From Bacillus_BA fengqiuensis (GTDB lineage: Bacteria > Bacillota > Bacilli > Bacillales > Bacillaceae_H), in the NCBI GenBank assembly GCA_030813035.1, contig JAUSTV010000004.1: a stretch of DNA of 64,000 bases. One strand, written 5' to 3'. Position 1 is the first letter of the stretch; every line of letters begins with the position of its first letter. The position numbers and the translations under genes are program-made. Positions 41,167-50,150 of this stretch are shown here, piece after piece. Below the pieces are notes generated by a model. The model had not been told where the DNA came from. It made no database searches and worked only from the letters and a program-made list of their open reading frames with translations.

Positions 41167-42675
41167 TTATTCAGAAACAATAAATACTTTTTTGAAATCT
41201 TCAATTGCACTGTTTAGGTCTCCCTCAGCAGGAAGATCGCCAGTCGTGCGGATATGATCTAATACTTCTTTGCGGTTTTGATCTAACCATGCTAAGAACT
41301 CTTCTTCAAAGCGGTTAATATCTTCTACCGGAATGCTATCTAAGAATCCGCGAGTTAACGCGTAAAGAATCGCTACTTGTTTTTCAACAGCAAGCGGTTT
41401 GTTTAAACCCTGCTTCAATACTTCTACTGTACGAGCACCACGGTTTAACTTCGCTTGTGTTGCTTTATCAAGGTCTGACCCGAACTGAGCGAATGCTTCT
41501 AGTTCACGGTAAGAAGCCAAGTCAAGACGAAGTGTACCTGCTACCTTTTTCATCGCTTTGATTTGAGCAGAACCCCCAACACGGGATACTGATAAACCAG
41601 CGTTGATCGCAGGACGTACGCCTGAGAAGAATAAGTCAGATTGCAAGAAGATCTGTCCATCCGTAATTGAGATTACATTTGTTGGGATGTACGCAGAAAC
41701 GTCACCCGCTTGCGTTTCAATGAATGGAAGAGCAGTGATTGAACCCGCGCCTTTTGCATCTGATAATTTCGCCGCACGCTCTAAAAGACGAGAATGCAAG
41801 TAGAATACGTCACCAGGATATGCTTCACGACCTGGAGGACGGCGTAATAATAGTGAAAGTTCACGGTAAGCTGTCGCTTGTTTAGATAAATCATCATATA
41901 CAACTAGTACATGTTTGCCGTTGTACATGAATTCCTCACCCATTGTTACCCCAGCATAAGGAGCTAAGAATAACATTGGAGCCGGCTGTGATGCAGAAGC
42001 TGTTACAACGATTGTGTACTCTAATGCACCATGCTTACGTAATGTTTCAACTACGTTACGTACAGTTGATTCTTTTTGCCCGATCGCAACGTAAATACAA
42101 ACCATGCCGTTGCCTTTTTGGTTTAAGATTGTATCGATTGCAACAGATGTTTTACCTGTTTGGCGGTCACCGATGATTAACTCACGTTGTCCGCGTCCGA
42201 TTGGCACTAATGCGTCAATCGCTTTAATCCCTGTTTGCAATGGTTCATGTACGGATTTACGATCCATTACACCAGGTGCTCCGCTTTCAATCGGACGAGT
42301 TTTTGTTGTTTCAATAGGACCTAAACCATCAACTGGCTGACCAAGAGAGTTGACAACACGACCGATTAACGCGTCCCCTACCGGTACTTCCATGATACGT
42401 CCAGTACGACGGACTTCGTCACCTTCACGGATACCTGTGTAAGGACCTAAAATGATGATACCAACGTTGTTTTCTTCAAGGTTTTGTGCCATACCCATGA
42501 CACCGTTAGAGAATTCTACAAGCTCTCCAGCCATAACATTATCAAGGCCGTGTACACGTGCGACACCGTCACCAATTTGGATAACTGTACCAACATCGCT
42601 CACTTTAATTTCAGACTGATAATTTTCGATTTGCTTTTTTATCAGCGCACTAATTTCTTCAGCTTTGATGCTCAT
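41167..42675 (-). CDS. atpA: F1Fo ATP synthase alpha subunit
   Basis: 502 residues, non-catalytic nucleotide-binding subunit. Walker A GDRQTGKTSVAIDTIL (about 169-184), VVYDDLSKQATAYRE and the alpha-family arginine finger region LPFIETQAGDVSAYIPTN..SGVRPAINAG. The start MSIKAEEISALIKKQ is chosen on the ribosome site AGGGGTG eight bases upstream; three extra codons in the frame are ignored. Confidence 0.97.
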   Translation of the reverse strand: MSIKAEEISALIKKQIENYQSEIKVSDVGTVIQIGDGVARVHGLDNVMAGELVEFSNGVMGMAQNLEENNVGIIILGPYTGIREGDEVRRTGRIMEVPVGDALIGRVVNSLGQPVDGLGPIETTKTRPIESGAPGVMDRKSVHEPLQTGIKAIDALVPIGRGQRELIIGDRQTGKTSVAIDTILNQKGNGMVCIYVAIGQKESTVRNVVETLRKHGALEYTIVVTASASQPAPMLFLAPYAGVTMGEEFMYNGKHVLVVYDDLSKQATAYRELSLLLRRPPGREAYPGDVFYLHSRLLERAAKLSDAKGAGSITALPFIETQAGDVSAYIPTNVISITDGQIFLQSDLFFSGVRPAINAGLSVSRVGGSAQIKAMKKVAGTLRLDLASYRELEAFAQFGSDLDKATQAKLNRGARTVEVLKQGLNKPLAVEKQVAILYALTRGFLDSIPVEDINRFEEEFLAWLDQNRKEVLDHIRTTGDLPAEGDLNSAIEDFKKVFIVSE

Positions 42676-42690
42676 CAATTTCACCCCTAT

Positions 42691-43236
42691 CTACGATCTG
42701 TTCGCAAGAAGTTCGCGTTGAATGCGTTCTAGTTTACCGCTTACGCTACCATCATAAATGCGATTTCCAATACGAAGCTTAACGCCTCCGATTAGGCTTT
42801 TATCTACGATATTTTGGATTTTCAATGACTGTCTTCCTACTTTTTGCGCAAAGGTTTGGGACAAAGCTTGTCCTTCCTCTTCTGTTAAAGGTCGAACAGA
42901 GTATACTTTCGCTTCTGCCGTACCTTTCGCTTCATTTACTAACTCTACAAATTCAGCTACCATATCTACTATAATATCTGTGCGATGACGATCTAACAGC
43001 ATGAATAAAGTATTCTGAATTTGTGGGAGCGCAGCAGAAAACGCTTCTTTTAATAACGTTTTCTTTTGCTCAAACGAAACTTTTGGATGTTTTAGCATCA
43101 CTAATAGTTCACGATTTTCTTCAAATACTTTTTTTATTACAAGAAGCTGTTCCTCGAACTCATTTACCGCATTCTGTTCTTGAGCTAATTGAAAAAGAGC
43201 CAATGCATAGCGCTTTGATACTAACTGTTTGCTCAT
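42691..43236 (-). CDS. atpH: F1Fo ATP synthase delta subunit
   Basis: 181 residues, peripheral-stalk OSCP-type subunit. N-terminal helical domain (KRYALALFQLAQEQNAVNEF) and C-terminal IGGVKLRIGNRIYDGSVSGKLERI, the family signature. Overlaps atpF by 4 bp; 15 bp before atpA. Confidence 0.95.
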   Translation of the reverse strand: MSKQLVSKRYALALFQLAQEQNAVNEFEEQLLVIKKVFEENRELLVMLKHPKVSFEQKKTLLKEAFSAALPQIQNTLFMLLDRHRTDIIVDMVAEFVELVNEAKGTAEAKVYSVRPLTEEEGQALSQTFAQKVGRQSLKIQNIVDKSLIGGVKLRIGNRIYDGSVSGKLERIQRELLANRS

Positions 43237-43769
43237 CGCGCTTCTCCTACCTCTTGAATATACTCTTTAATGAGGCTTTCTTGATCTTTCTCAGATAATT
43301 CTTTTTCAATTACCTTAGAAGCAATAAGAACAGATAAAGATGTTACTTGTTCGCGTAAAGCAGCAATAGCTTGCTCTTTTTCACGTTCGATTTCTTGCTT
43401 AGCTGTTTCTTTAATGCGATCGGCTTCTGTACGAGCCAACTCAATAATTTCTTCTTTTTTATCTTCTGCAGCTTTTTTAGCATTCTCGACCATTGTTTGT
43501 GCTTCTTGGCGAGATTGTTTTAATAATTCACGTTGTTCTTCTAAAAGCTTTTTCGCTTCTTGATTGCTTTGTTCTGCCGCAGCGATTTCACCAGCAATGT
43601 GGTCTTCACGTTGCTTCATGATTCCCATTAATGGACCAAAAGCATATTTACGCAATAATGCCATTAAGATTAGGAATGTAACCAATTGGAAAAGGATATC
43701 TCCAAAATTAACGCCTGACGCGTGACCAGCAACTTCTCCTAATACAAACATGTTTGGATTAAATGCCAC
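43233..43769 (-). CDS. atpF: F1Fo ATP synthase b subunit
   Basis: 178 residues. One membrane segment (NFGDILFQLVTFLILMALLRKYAF, about 21-44) then a long charged coiled coil (about 50-150), the peripheral stalk. The start is GTG at 43769 with GGGAGTG upstream. 152 bp with a hairpin separate it from atpE. Confidence 0.94.
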   Translation of the reverse strand: MAFNPNMFVLGEVAGHASGVNFGDILFQLVTFLILMALLRKYAFGPLMGIMKQREDHIAGEIAAAEQSNQEAKKLLEEQRELLKQSRQEAQTMVENAKKAAEDKKEEIIELARTEADRIKETAKQEIEREKEQAIAALREQVTSLSVLIASKVIEKELSEKDQESLIKEYIQEVGEAR

Positions 43770-43862
43770 AAGAATTCACTCCCTTCAAGAGTCTGCCTTC
43801 ATGATACTTTCAAAAATGAAATTCAAACTATATTAACGCCTGATGTTTTCTGTTCATAAAGC

Positions 43863-43899
43863 AATGGCGAAGAAGGTCTCTAAAACGATCTTCGCCATT
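43863..43899 (-). other. Hairpin between atpE and atpF
   Basis: A perfect 11-bp stem (AATGGCGAAGA, 43863-43873, with 43889-43899) with a 15-nt loop lies just after the atpE stop, next to a small AAGGG/CCCTT stem at 43905-43920. It has no T-run. It may stabilise the atpE part of the mRNA or partly end transcription, which would fit the 10-fold need for subunit c. Confidence 0.55.
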
Positions 43900-43921
43900 T
43901 ATGTAAGGGGTTCAACCCTTA

Positions 43922-44134
43922 TTATCTTCCTAATACGATGAACGCGATAACTACGCCGATGATAGGAAGTGCCTCAACTAACGCGATACCGACAAACATT
44001 AATGTTTGAAGTTGTTTTTGTGCTTCTGGTTGACGAGCAACTCCCTCAACCGTTTTAGAAACGATCAAACCGTTACCAATACCAGCACCAAGTGCCGCTA
44101 AACCAATTGCGATTGCAGCTGCGATTAAATTCAT
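43922..44134 (-). CDS. atpE: F1Fo ATP synthase c subunit
   Basis: 70 residues, two membrane helices. GLAALGAGIGNGLI is the glycine-rich helix, the polar loop is ARQPEAQ, and the proton-carrying acidic residue is the Glu in GIALVEALPIIGVV. The motif has no Na+-ligand set (Gln/Ser/Thr) that I can recognise, so it is probably H+ coupled. Confidence 0.96.
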   Translation of the reverse strand: MNLIAAAIAIGLAALGAGIGNGLIVSKTVEGVARQPEAQKQLQTLMFVGIALVEALPIIGVVIAFIVLGR

Positions 44135-44230
44135 TGTAGAAAATCCTCCCTTAAATTATCCTAAAATTTTATAAATAGTTTATGATTCATAACTGTTCAA
44201 AAATGGGTATGATTTGAACAACATGTATGA

Positions 44231-44941
44231 TTAATGGTCATGACTTACTTTGTGAGCCATATAAACCATCGTTAACATTGTAAAGATAAATGCCTGGATT
44301 GTACCGACGAACAAACTGAATCCTTGCCAGACAATCATTGGAGCAGCACCTAAAACGGCGCCAAATATACTACTTGTTCCAATTCCTGCAAGCAATGTTA
44401 ATAAAATCTCACCTGCATAAATATTCCCGTAAAGACGAAGACCAAGCGTTAATGTATTCGCAAATTCTTCAATTATCTTTAATGGGAATAAGAAAGGCAG
44501 CGGTTGAAAGTAATCTTTAAAATACCCCCCAGTCCCCTTCATCTTAATTCCATAATAATGGGTGAGGACGACTACCATAACGGCTAACGTTAAAGTAATG
44601 GCAGGATCTGAAGTAGGCGATTTCCAAAGCAATTTGCCATCAATAACAATACCAAACGGCAAACCTAACATGTTTGATACAAAAATATACATGATTAATG
44701 TCATTCCAAGTGTTAGGAATCGACCGCCTGTCTTCCAATCCATGGTACTGCCAATAATACCCTTTACGAAATCCATGACCCATTCCATAAAGTTTTGCAG
44801 GCCTGCAGGACGGACAGAAAGGCTACGAGTGGCGGCCACAGCAATGATAAACACAATTACAGAAGCAATCAATGTCATCAAAACATTAGATAAGTTAAAA
44901 GTTAACCATCCATAACCAAATGTAAATGCACCGTGTTCCAA
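44231..44941 (-). CDS. atpB: F1Fo ATP synthase a subunit
   Basis: 236 residues, five to six membrane helices forming the half-channels. The essential Arg lies in ANTLTLGLRLYGNIYAGEIL; the C-terminal helix is GTIQAFIFTMLTMVYMAHKV. It follows atpI by 24 bp. Confidence 0.95.
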   Translation of the reverse strand: MEHGAFTFGYGWLTFNLSNVLMTLIASVIVFIIAVAATRSLSVRPAGLQNFMEWVMDFVKGIIGSTMDWKTGGRFLTLGMTLIMYIFVSNMLGLPFGIVIDGKLLWKSPTSDPAITLTLAVMVVVLTHYYGIKMKGTGGYFKDYFQPLPFLFPLKIIEEFANTLTLGLRLYGNIYAGEILLTLLAGIGTSSIFGAVLGAAPMIVWQGFSLFVGTIQAFIFTMLTMVYMAHKVSHDH

Positions 44942-44965
44942 CAGTAATTCACCTCTCTTCCCATT

Positions 44966-45334
44966 CTATCTGCGTATGAGTTGGATAAATAAATCTATAA
45001 TAATGACAATATAGGATGTCATTAATCCTAAAATAACACTTGTTAAGTGGAAAATATGAGGATATTCCATGGCAATCATAACAGCTAAAATAGCGACGGC
45101 AAATCTTGTGAAGGTACCAAAAGACTTGATTTTCTTCCCCTCTACCATAGCCAGTCCGATTTGTTTCTGCTTTCTGGCCAGCACCCATAGATTGAATAGA
45201 CTGAGCGAAGTCCCCAATAACAAACCTAAAAAAACAGAATGGTATGGAGTGAATCCCCATCCAATCACAAAAAGTGCCAATATAAAAAATATGTAAGACC
45301 TTAATCGTGGAAACAATTGCTGAACATCTTGCAT
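44966..45334 (-). CDS. atpI: ATP synthase-associated protein I
   Basis: 122 residues, four membrane segments (for example YIFFILALFVIGWGF and SVFLGLLLGTSLSLFNLWVL). AtpI helps assemble the c ring. GGAGAATAGCC precedes the ATG. It lies two bases after the AtpZ-like gene and before atpB. Confidence 0.88.
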   Translation of the reverse strand: MQDVQQLFPRLRSYIFFILALFVIGWGFTPYHSVFLGLLLGTSLSLFNLWVLARKQKQIGLAMVEGKKIKSFGTFTRFAVAILAVMIAMEYPHIFHLTSVILGLMTSYIVIIIDLFIQLIRR

Positions 45335-45336
45335 GG

Positions 45337-45558
45337 CTATTCTCCTGAAAAAAATTGACGGACTGAACGGAGCATGGCATAAACGCCTGTTCCAAGCCCT
45401 ATTAGAAGACCAAGAACTAAAAAAAGTGGTTCGGTTCCGACTTGAGCGTCAAGCCATTTCCCAAAAAACAAGCCTATTAAAATGGAACCTACTAATTGCG
45501 AAAGAATCATGGACATTAACGCCATGGCCTGAAGTGGATGACGTGGTTTTCGACTCAT
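45337..45558 (-). CDS. AtpZ-like small membrane protein
   Basis: 73 residues, two membrane segments (MALMSMILSQLVGSILIGLF and PLFLVLGLLIGLGTGVYAML), of the AtpZ/ATPase-gene1 family found at the head of atp operons. AtpZ and AtpI together are reported to form a Mg/Ca channel in alkaliphilic Bacillus. The start MSRKPRHPLQ has GGAGGG seven bases upstream; five earlier codons in the frame are ignored. Confidence 0.85.
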   Translation of the reverse strand: MSRKPRHPLQAMALMSMILSQLVGSILIGLFFGKWLDAQVGTEPLFLVLGLLIGLGTGVYAMLRSVRQFFSGE

Positions 45559-45733
45559 GAGGATTCCCTCCATTCATTAGAGATATGACCGACCTCAAAA
45601 AAAATCCATATACATTTATATGCACGGAATAATAAGTCGTTCCTATCTTAAAAGGGTCTAATTTTGTCGAAAAAATACGATATCTTTAGGTTGTTTTTCT
45701 GGCTTGAAAACCTTACCATTCATGTCCCCTGTT
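45559..45733. other. Leader of the atp operon
   Basis: The stretch between the likely promoter and the first atp gene holds no ORF with a ribosome site and no clear hairpin; a run of T (on the minus strand) precedes GAGGTCGGTC. The leader would be about 170 nt long. Confidence 0.4.
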
Positions 45734-45762
45734 AGCATACAATAGGCTATAGGTAATGTCAA
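45734..45762 (-). promoter_or_regulatory. SigA-type promoter of the atp operon
   Basis: On the minus strand a perfect TTGACA (45757-45762), a 17-bp spacer and TATGCT (45734-45739). Confidence 0.65.
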
Positions 45763-45871
45763 TGCGTTACGTGGAAAACTTCACAATTTGTCAAGAAATG
45801 TACACAATTACATAGTGTAAATAGTGAAAAGTATAGTAAGATACTTTTTTTAGCCTTTTTTGTCGAACTGT

Positions 45872-48064
45872 TCATTCCAAAGTGATGGTTGTTTCCAATA
45901 CATCTTCTTTTTGTCCTTTTTTCACAAAAACCAAGGCCTTGTACACTCCTGGTCCAACTCGCGGTTTAACCACTTGTTTCATTAATCCCCGACGCACACT
46001 CTTCTTTGCATCAAAATATTCAATAAACCGCAGTGTAACCGGATCATAAAGAGCCATCCCCATTTCATCCGCTCCCCCTGGCAAAAAGATTTGATACCAG
46101 TACTCCCCTTCCCTCTCCCCTCTTCCAAATTGAAATCCCATCATTCGAGGATAATCCGGTTCCCCTTCCATAAACATGTAAGGCAGTGAGATCCTTTTTC
46201 CCGATGCCTGTATGTTTAAAAACCCGTCATGAATGCCATTCTTTGCCCCTCTAATCATTAAGCCAATGTTCACTTTCCTTTTTTCATTCGGATCAAGAGT
46301 AAAAGACAAAGGGAAGCTCCATTCTCCCTTTATACGGGGAGCTTCGAAATGATACGACTGAGGTTTAGGAGATACATTTTCAATGGTTATGGATAGCATT
46401 TTTCTTTCGAAAGTTTTTTTGGGATCATACACCCCAAATGATAAGGAACTCGGGTAAATAAGTGTGTGGGCGTTGACTGCCTCCATGATTTGTAAACGCC
46501 CGCTCCCCTGTTCATAAGGTGCATAGACAGTCCCTTTTTCTTCTCCCAGCACTTTGGCATTGTTCATTAAAGCCGCCTTTACTTGCTCCGGAGACCAATC
46601 GGGGTGTGCCTGTAACATTAGGGCGCAAGCTCCCGCAACATGGGGGGCGGCCATGCTTGTTCCATGCATCTCCTCATAACCGCTCGGGGTCGTACTCATA
46701 ATGTTCATTCCCGGCGCTAAAATATCCGGTTTAATTTCCCACGTTTCCGTGACTGGCCCTCTTGAGCTAAAAGGGGCTAATGTGTCTTTTTTTTCTTTAT
46801 ATAAAAATGAAAGGAACGTTCTCCCCTTCTTTAGTTCCTTTTCCGCTTGATCGGCTGTTTCCTTATCCATAGAAGCAACCGGTATCTCAGCGTCTTGCCG
46901 CAGCAAACCCGTAAAGTTGCCAGGTTCGTTATTGGCTATGATCAATCCGGCGGCGCCTGCCCTTTCTGCATTCTTAACCTTCTCTATAAAAGGAAGACTC
47001 CCTCGGCGAACGAGTACCACCTTCCCTCTTACATCCTTCATTTCCTTCTCCTCCCCTACTCCCCCATCGACCACTTCATAGTCTCTTTTCAGTTTCCATT
47101 CCTTCGTGCCGATAAACGGGTTGATTTCATAGTCCCCTCGCAGCGAGCCTATTTTTAAATATGGAATGGCAGACGGGGGAGTAGAGGCTCCGACAGAAAT
47201 TGCTTTGGATGAAGTACCGGGAGAGCCGACTGACCATAGTGCCGGCCCTGAGTTCCCACTGGATGTGACAGCTACGATTCCCTTTTCCACGGCCTTGTCC
47301 AACGCTAAACTTGTAGGCCAATCCGGTCCATTCACATCATTTCCCAGGGATAGATTAAGAATATCCACTTGATCTTCCACCGCTTTTTCAATCGCAAGAA
47401 GCACTTGTTCAGACGTTCCAAATCCACCCGCCCCCAACGCTCGATAAATATAAAGGTCGGCCTCCGGTGCCACTCCCCTCATTTTTCCGTTCCCCGCTAT
47501 GACCCCTGCCACATGGGTACCGTGGGAGGTCGGCTGTCCTTCCTTCGGCAGCGTCTCCATCGGGTCTTCGTCCATTTCGATCGTGTCAAAGCCTCCCCGG
47601 TAATTGCCGCGCAAATCCGGGTGGTGATAGTCGATTCCCGTATCAATAACCCCTATTTTGATTCCCCGGCCCGTTAACCGAAACCCTTCTTCATCCAGTT
47701 CCCCTCTCACACTCTCCCCACCGATGAATGGAATGCTTTCATCACCGAACACCCGATAATAAGAAAGCGGATGAGAGTCGGCTACCCACGTTTCACGCTG
47801 AACCTTATCCAGCAGGGCATGCGTCCCTTTTGCGGCAAATCCATTGAAAACTTGATGATAAACGGTACGAACATCCAAACCCGGATACTTAGTTTCAAGA
47901 TCATGAATTCTTTCTTCCGTCACCTTTTCTTTTGCGATGAAAATCTCTGTTGTCACTTCATGTTTCAAATAAGAGTCGATAGGCGGCCGATTCGGCATGG
48001 TATATGCGTTGACCTCGAATCCGAGAAAAGGTAACGACAATAATAGAAACAATGCTTTTAACAT
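45872..48064 (-). CDS. Subtilisin-like serine protease with PA domain (Vpr-like)
   Basis: 730 residues, secreted. Signal peptide MLKALFLLLSLPFLGFEVNA; inhibitor-I9-like prodomain to about 110 (IFIAKEKV..NGFAAKG); S8 catalytic domain with Asp141 (VIDTGID), His181 (SHGTHVAG), oxyanion Asn near 271 (SSGNSGP) and Ser470 (HGTSMAAP). A protease-associated domain is inserted at about 300-415 (GKVVLVRRGSLPF..AGAAGLIIANN). A Fn3-like tail follows. The architecture matches Vpr minor extracellular protease but the protein is shorter. Start chosen at ATG with GAGGGG upstream. Not co-transcribed with the atp operon by design of its position upstream; the spacer contains the atp promoter. Confidence 0.93.
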   Translation of the reverse strand: MLKALFLLLSLPFLGFEVNAYTMPNRPPIDSYLKHEVTTEIFIAKEKVTEERIHDLETKYPGLDVRTVYHQVFNGFAAKGTHALLDKVQRETWVADSHPLSYYRVFGDESIPFIGGESVRGELDEEGFRLTGRGIKIGVIDTGIDYHHPDLRGNYRGGFDTIEMDEDPMETLPKEGQPTSHGTHVAGVIAGNGKMRGVAPEADLYIYRALGAGGFGTSEQVLLAIEKAVEDQVDILNLSLGNDVNGPDWPTSLALDKAVEKGIVAVTSSGNSGPALWSVGSPGTSSKAISVGASTPPSAIPYLKIGSLRGDYEINPFIGTKEWKLKRDYEVVDGGVGEEKEMKDVRGKVVLVRRGSLPFIEKVKNAERAGAAGLIIANNEPGNFTGLLRQDAEIPVASMDKETADQAEKELKKGRTFLSFLYKEKKDTLAPFSSRGPVTETWEIKPDILAPGMNIMSTTPSGYEEMHGTSMAAPHVAGACALMLQAHPDWSPEQVKAALMNNAKVLGEEKGTVYAPYEQGSGRLQIMEAVNAHTLIYPSSLSFGVYDPKKTFERKMLSITIENVSPKPQSYHFEAPRIKGEWSFPLSFTLDPNEKRKVNIGLMIRGAKNGIHDGFLNIQASGKRISLPYMFMEGEPDYPRMMGFQFGRGEREGEYWYQIFLPGGADEMGMALYDPVTLRFIEYFDAKKSVRRGLMKQVVKPRVGPGVYKALVFVKKGQKEDVLETTITLE

Positions 48065-48132
48065 AAAAAACACCCCTCACTATATAAGCGTGTCACAAAC
48101 AGACGCTTTTCATGTGAGAGGCGTAAGAAATA

Positions 48133-49284
48133 CTAGGATAATGGATTGAATGTATCAGGACGTCGTTCTGTCCGTTTAAAATAAAAGCTAATGGCATCGG
48201 CAATGCGTTTGGAAGCCAAGCCATCTCCATAAGGGTTGGATGCTTTAGACATATATTGATAAGCTTCTTTATCTGTTAATAATCGTTTAGCCAGCTCATA
48301 GATATTTTCCTCTTCTGTTCCTGCCAGCTTTAACGTTCCGGCTTCAATTCCCTCCGGACGTTCTGTTGTATCACGCAGTACAAGTACCGGTACTCCAAGT
48401 GACGGAGCCTCTTCTTGTACACCGCCGGAATCCGTCAAAATGAGATAAGACCTTGCGGCGAAGTTATGGAAATCGATGACATCCAATGGTTCAATTAAAT
48501 GGATACGCGGATCTTTCCCTAACACTTCATCCGCTAATTCACGTACCACCGGATTTAAGTGAACCGGATAGACTACTTGAACATCATCGTGCTCTTCCAC
48601 TATTCTTTTCACTGCACGGAACATGTTTCTCATCGGTTCCCCCAGGTTTTCACGACGATGGGCCGTTAATAAAATTAAGCGGTCTCCCCCCACCTTTTCT
48701 AAAACGGGGTGAGTATACTCGTCCCGAACCGTTGTGCTGAGAGCATCGATAGCCGTGTTCCCCGTAACGAAAATGGCTTCTCCAGGTTTATTTTCTTGCA
48801 ATAAATTATGAGCAGATTTTTCGGTCGGAGCAAAATGCAGATCCGCTATGACTCCTGTCAACTGACGATTCATCTCTTCCGGATAAGGAGAGTATTTATT
48901 CCATGTGCGTAACCCGGCCTCTACGTGCCCGACGACAATTTGATTGTAAAGAGCGGCTAAGCTGGCAATGAATGTCGTCGTTGTATCACCATGTACAAGC
49001 ACAATGTCAGGCTTTACCTCTTTCATGACAGCATCCAGTCCTTGCAGCCCTCTTGTCGTTACATCCATCAATGTTTGACGGTCCTTCATGATATTCAAAT
49101 CATGGTCCGGGTTCACATCAAAAATAGCCATAACTTGATCCAGCATTTGACGGTGCTGGGCTGTCACCGTCACAATGGCTTCAAATTCTTCCGGACGTTT
49201 TTTTAATTCCAACACAAGCGGAGCCATTTTAATGGCTTCAGGCCGTGTCCCGAAAATGGTCATCACTTTAATTGGTTGGTTCAT
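48133..49284 (-). CDS. wecB: UDP-N-acetylglucosamine 2-epimerase
   Basis: 383 residues; interconverts UDP-GlcNAc and UDP-ManNAc (MnaA in B. subtilis). KVMTIFGTRPEAIKMAPLV at the N-terminus, VHGDTTTTFIASLAALY, HVEAGLRT and the UDP site TDSGGVQEEAPSLGVPVL plus RDTTERPEG. The start has AAAGGTGAT upstream; three earlier codons are ignored. Its product feeds WecG/TagA at 1043 directly or through WecC at 1917. It is 20 bp after upp and may be in the same transcript. Confidence 0.95.
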   Translation of the reverse strand: MNQPIKVMTIFGTRPEAIKMAPLVLELKKRPEEFEAIVTVTAQHRQMLDQVMAIFDVNPDHDLNIMKDRQTLMDVTTRGLQGLDAVMKEVKPDIVLVHGDTTTTFIASLAALYNQIVVGHVEAGLRTWNKYSPYPEEMNRQLTGVIADLHFAPTEKSAHNLLQENKPGEAIFVTGNTAIDALSTTVRDEYTHPVLEKVGGDRLILLTAHRRENLGEPMRNMFRAVKRIVEEHDDVQVVYPVHLNPVVRELADEVLGKDPRIHLIEPLDVIDFHNFAARSYLILTDSGGVQEEAPSLGVPVLVLRDTTERPEGIEAGTLKLAGTEEENIYELAKRLLTDKEAYQYMSKASNPYGDGLASKRIADAISFYFKRTERRPDTFNPLS

Positions 49285-49304
49285 CTTTATCACCTTTACG
49301 CCGA

Positions 49305-49934
49305 TTATTTTGTACCGAATAGACGATCCCCGGCATCGCCTAATCCAGGAACAATGTAACCATGGTCGTTTAATTTTTCATCTAACGCAGCAATATAAAT
49401 ATCGACATCCGAATGCGCCTCTTTAATAGCTTCTACCCCTTCAGGAGCAGCAATCAAACACATGAATTTAATGTTTTTGGCACCGCGTTTTTTAAGGGAG
49501 TTGATGGCCTCTACCGCAGATCCCCCTGTTGCCAGCATTGGATCAACGACGATAAAATCACGTTCTTCGATGTCGCTTGGAAGCTTCGCGTAATATTCAA
49601 CCGGCATTAATGTTTCCGGATCACGATATAAACCGATATGCCCCACTTTTGCAGCTGGAATGAGCTTTAAGATACCGTCCACCATACCTAATCCTGCACG
49701 CAAGATTGGAACGATCCCTAATTTTTTACCTGAAAGCACTTTAGACGGTGTCTTGCAAACAGGCGTCTCGATTTCTACCTCTTCAAGAGGTAAATCGCGT
49801 GTGATTTCAAACGCCATTAAGCTGGCCACTTCATCTACAAGTTCGCGAAATTCCTTTGTTCCAGTATTAATATCACGTATGTACGTTAATTTATGTTGGA
49901 TTAGCGGGTGGTCGAATACATATACTTTACCCAT
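49305..49934 (-). CDS. upp: Uracil phosphoribosyltransferase
   Basis: 209 residues; uracil plus PRPP to UMP, pyrimidine salvage. The PRPP loop is VVDPMLATGGSAVEAINSLK (about 128-147) and the uracil-binding C-terminus is YIVPGLGDAGDRLFGTK. GGAGAGATAGAC precedes the ATG. A perfect palindrome lies 35 bp upstream in the presumed leader. Confidence 0.96.
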   Translation of the reverse strand: MGKVYVFDHPLIQHKLTYIRDINTGTKEFRELVDEVASLMAFEITRDLPLEEVEIETPVCKTPSKVLSGKKLGIVPILRAGLGMVDGILKLIPAAKVGHIGLYRDPETLMPVEYYAKLPSDIEERDFIVVDPMLATGGSAVEAINSLKKRGAKNIKFMCLIAAPEGVEAIKEAHSDVDIYIAALDEKLNDHGYIVPGLGDAGDRLFGTK

Positions 49935-49968
49935 GTCTATCTCTCCTTTTTTCTTCCGTTACACATTG

Positions 49969-49996
49969 AAGTACCATTCTCATGAGAATGGTACTT
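49969..49996. promoter_or_regulatory. Perfect 28-bp palindrome upstream of upp
   Basis: The 14-base arm AAGTACCATTCTCA is followed directly by its complement. It lies in the upp leader, 35 bp from the start. It could be an operator or a stem without loop; its function is unknown. Confidence 0.45.
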
Positions 49997-50118
49997 AATA
50001 ACAGTTTGTTTTATTTGAGGGAATTTTTGCATTGTGTCTATTTTACAGAAAAAGCAAAGCGCATTCAAGGTCGTTTGATGAATTCTCAACAATTGTTAGA
50101 AATTCCCCCAAAATTAAA

Positions 50119-50142
50119 GAAGCACCCTTCACGGGGTGCTTC
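50119..50142 (-). terminator. Terminator of glyA
   Basis: Stem GAAGCACCC with GGGTGCTTC around a 6-base loop; on the minus strand it is followed by TTTAATTTT. It lies 8 bp after the glyA stop. Confidence 0.8.
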
Positions 50143-50150
50143 TCTCATGA

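Noticed and set aside
44949..45395. Minus-strand frame of 148 codons over atpI
   Set aside because: It is an out-of-frame shadow of atpI and the AtpZ-like gene; both real genes have ribosome sites and family motifs.
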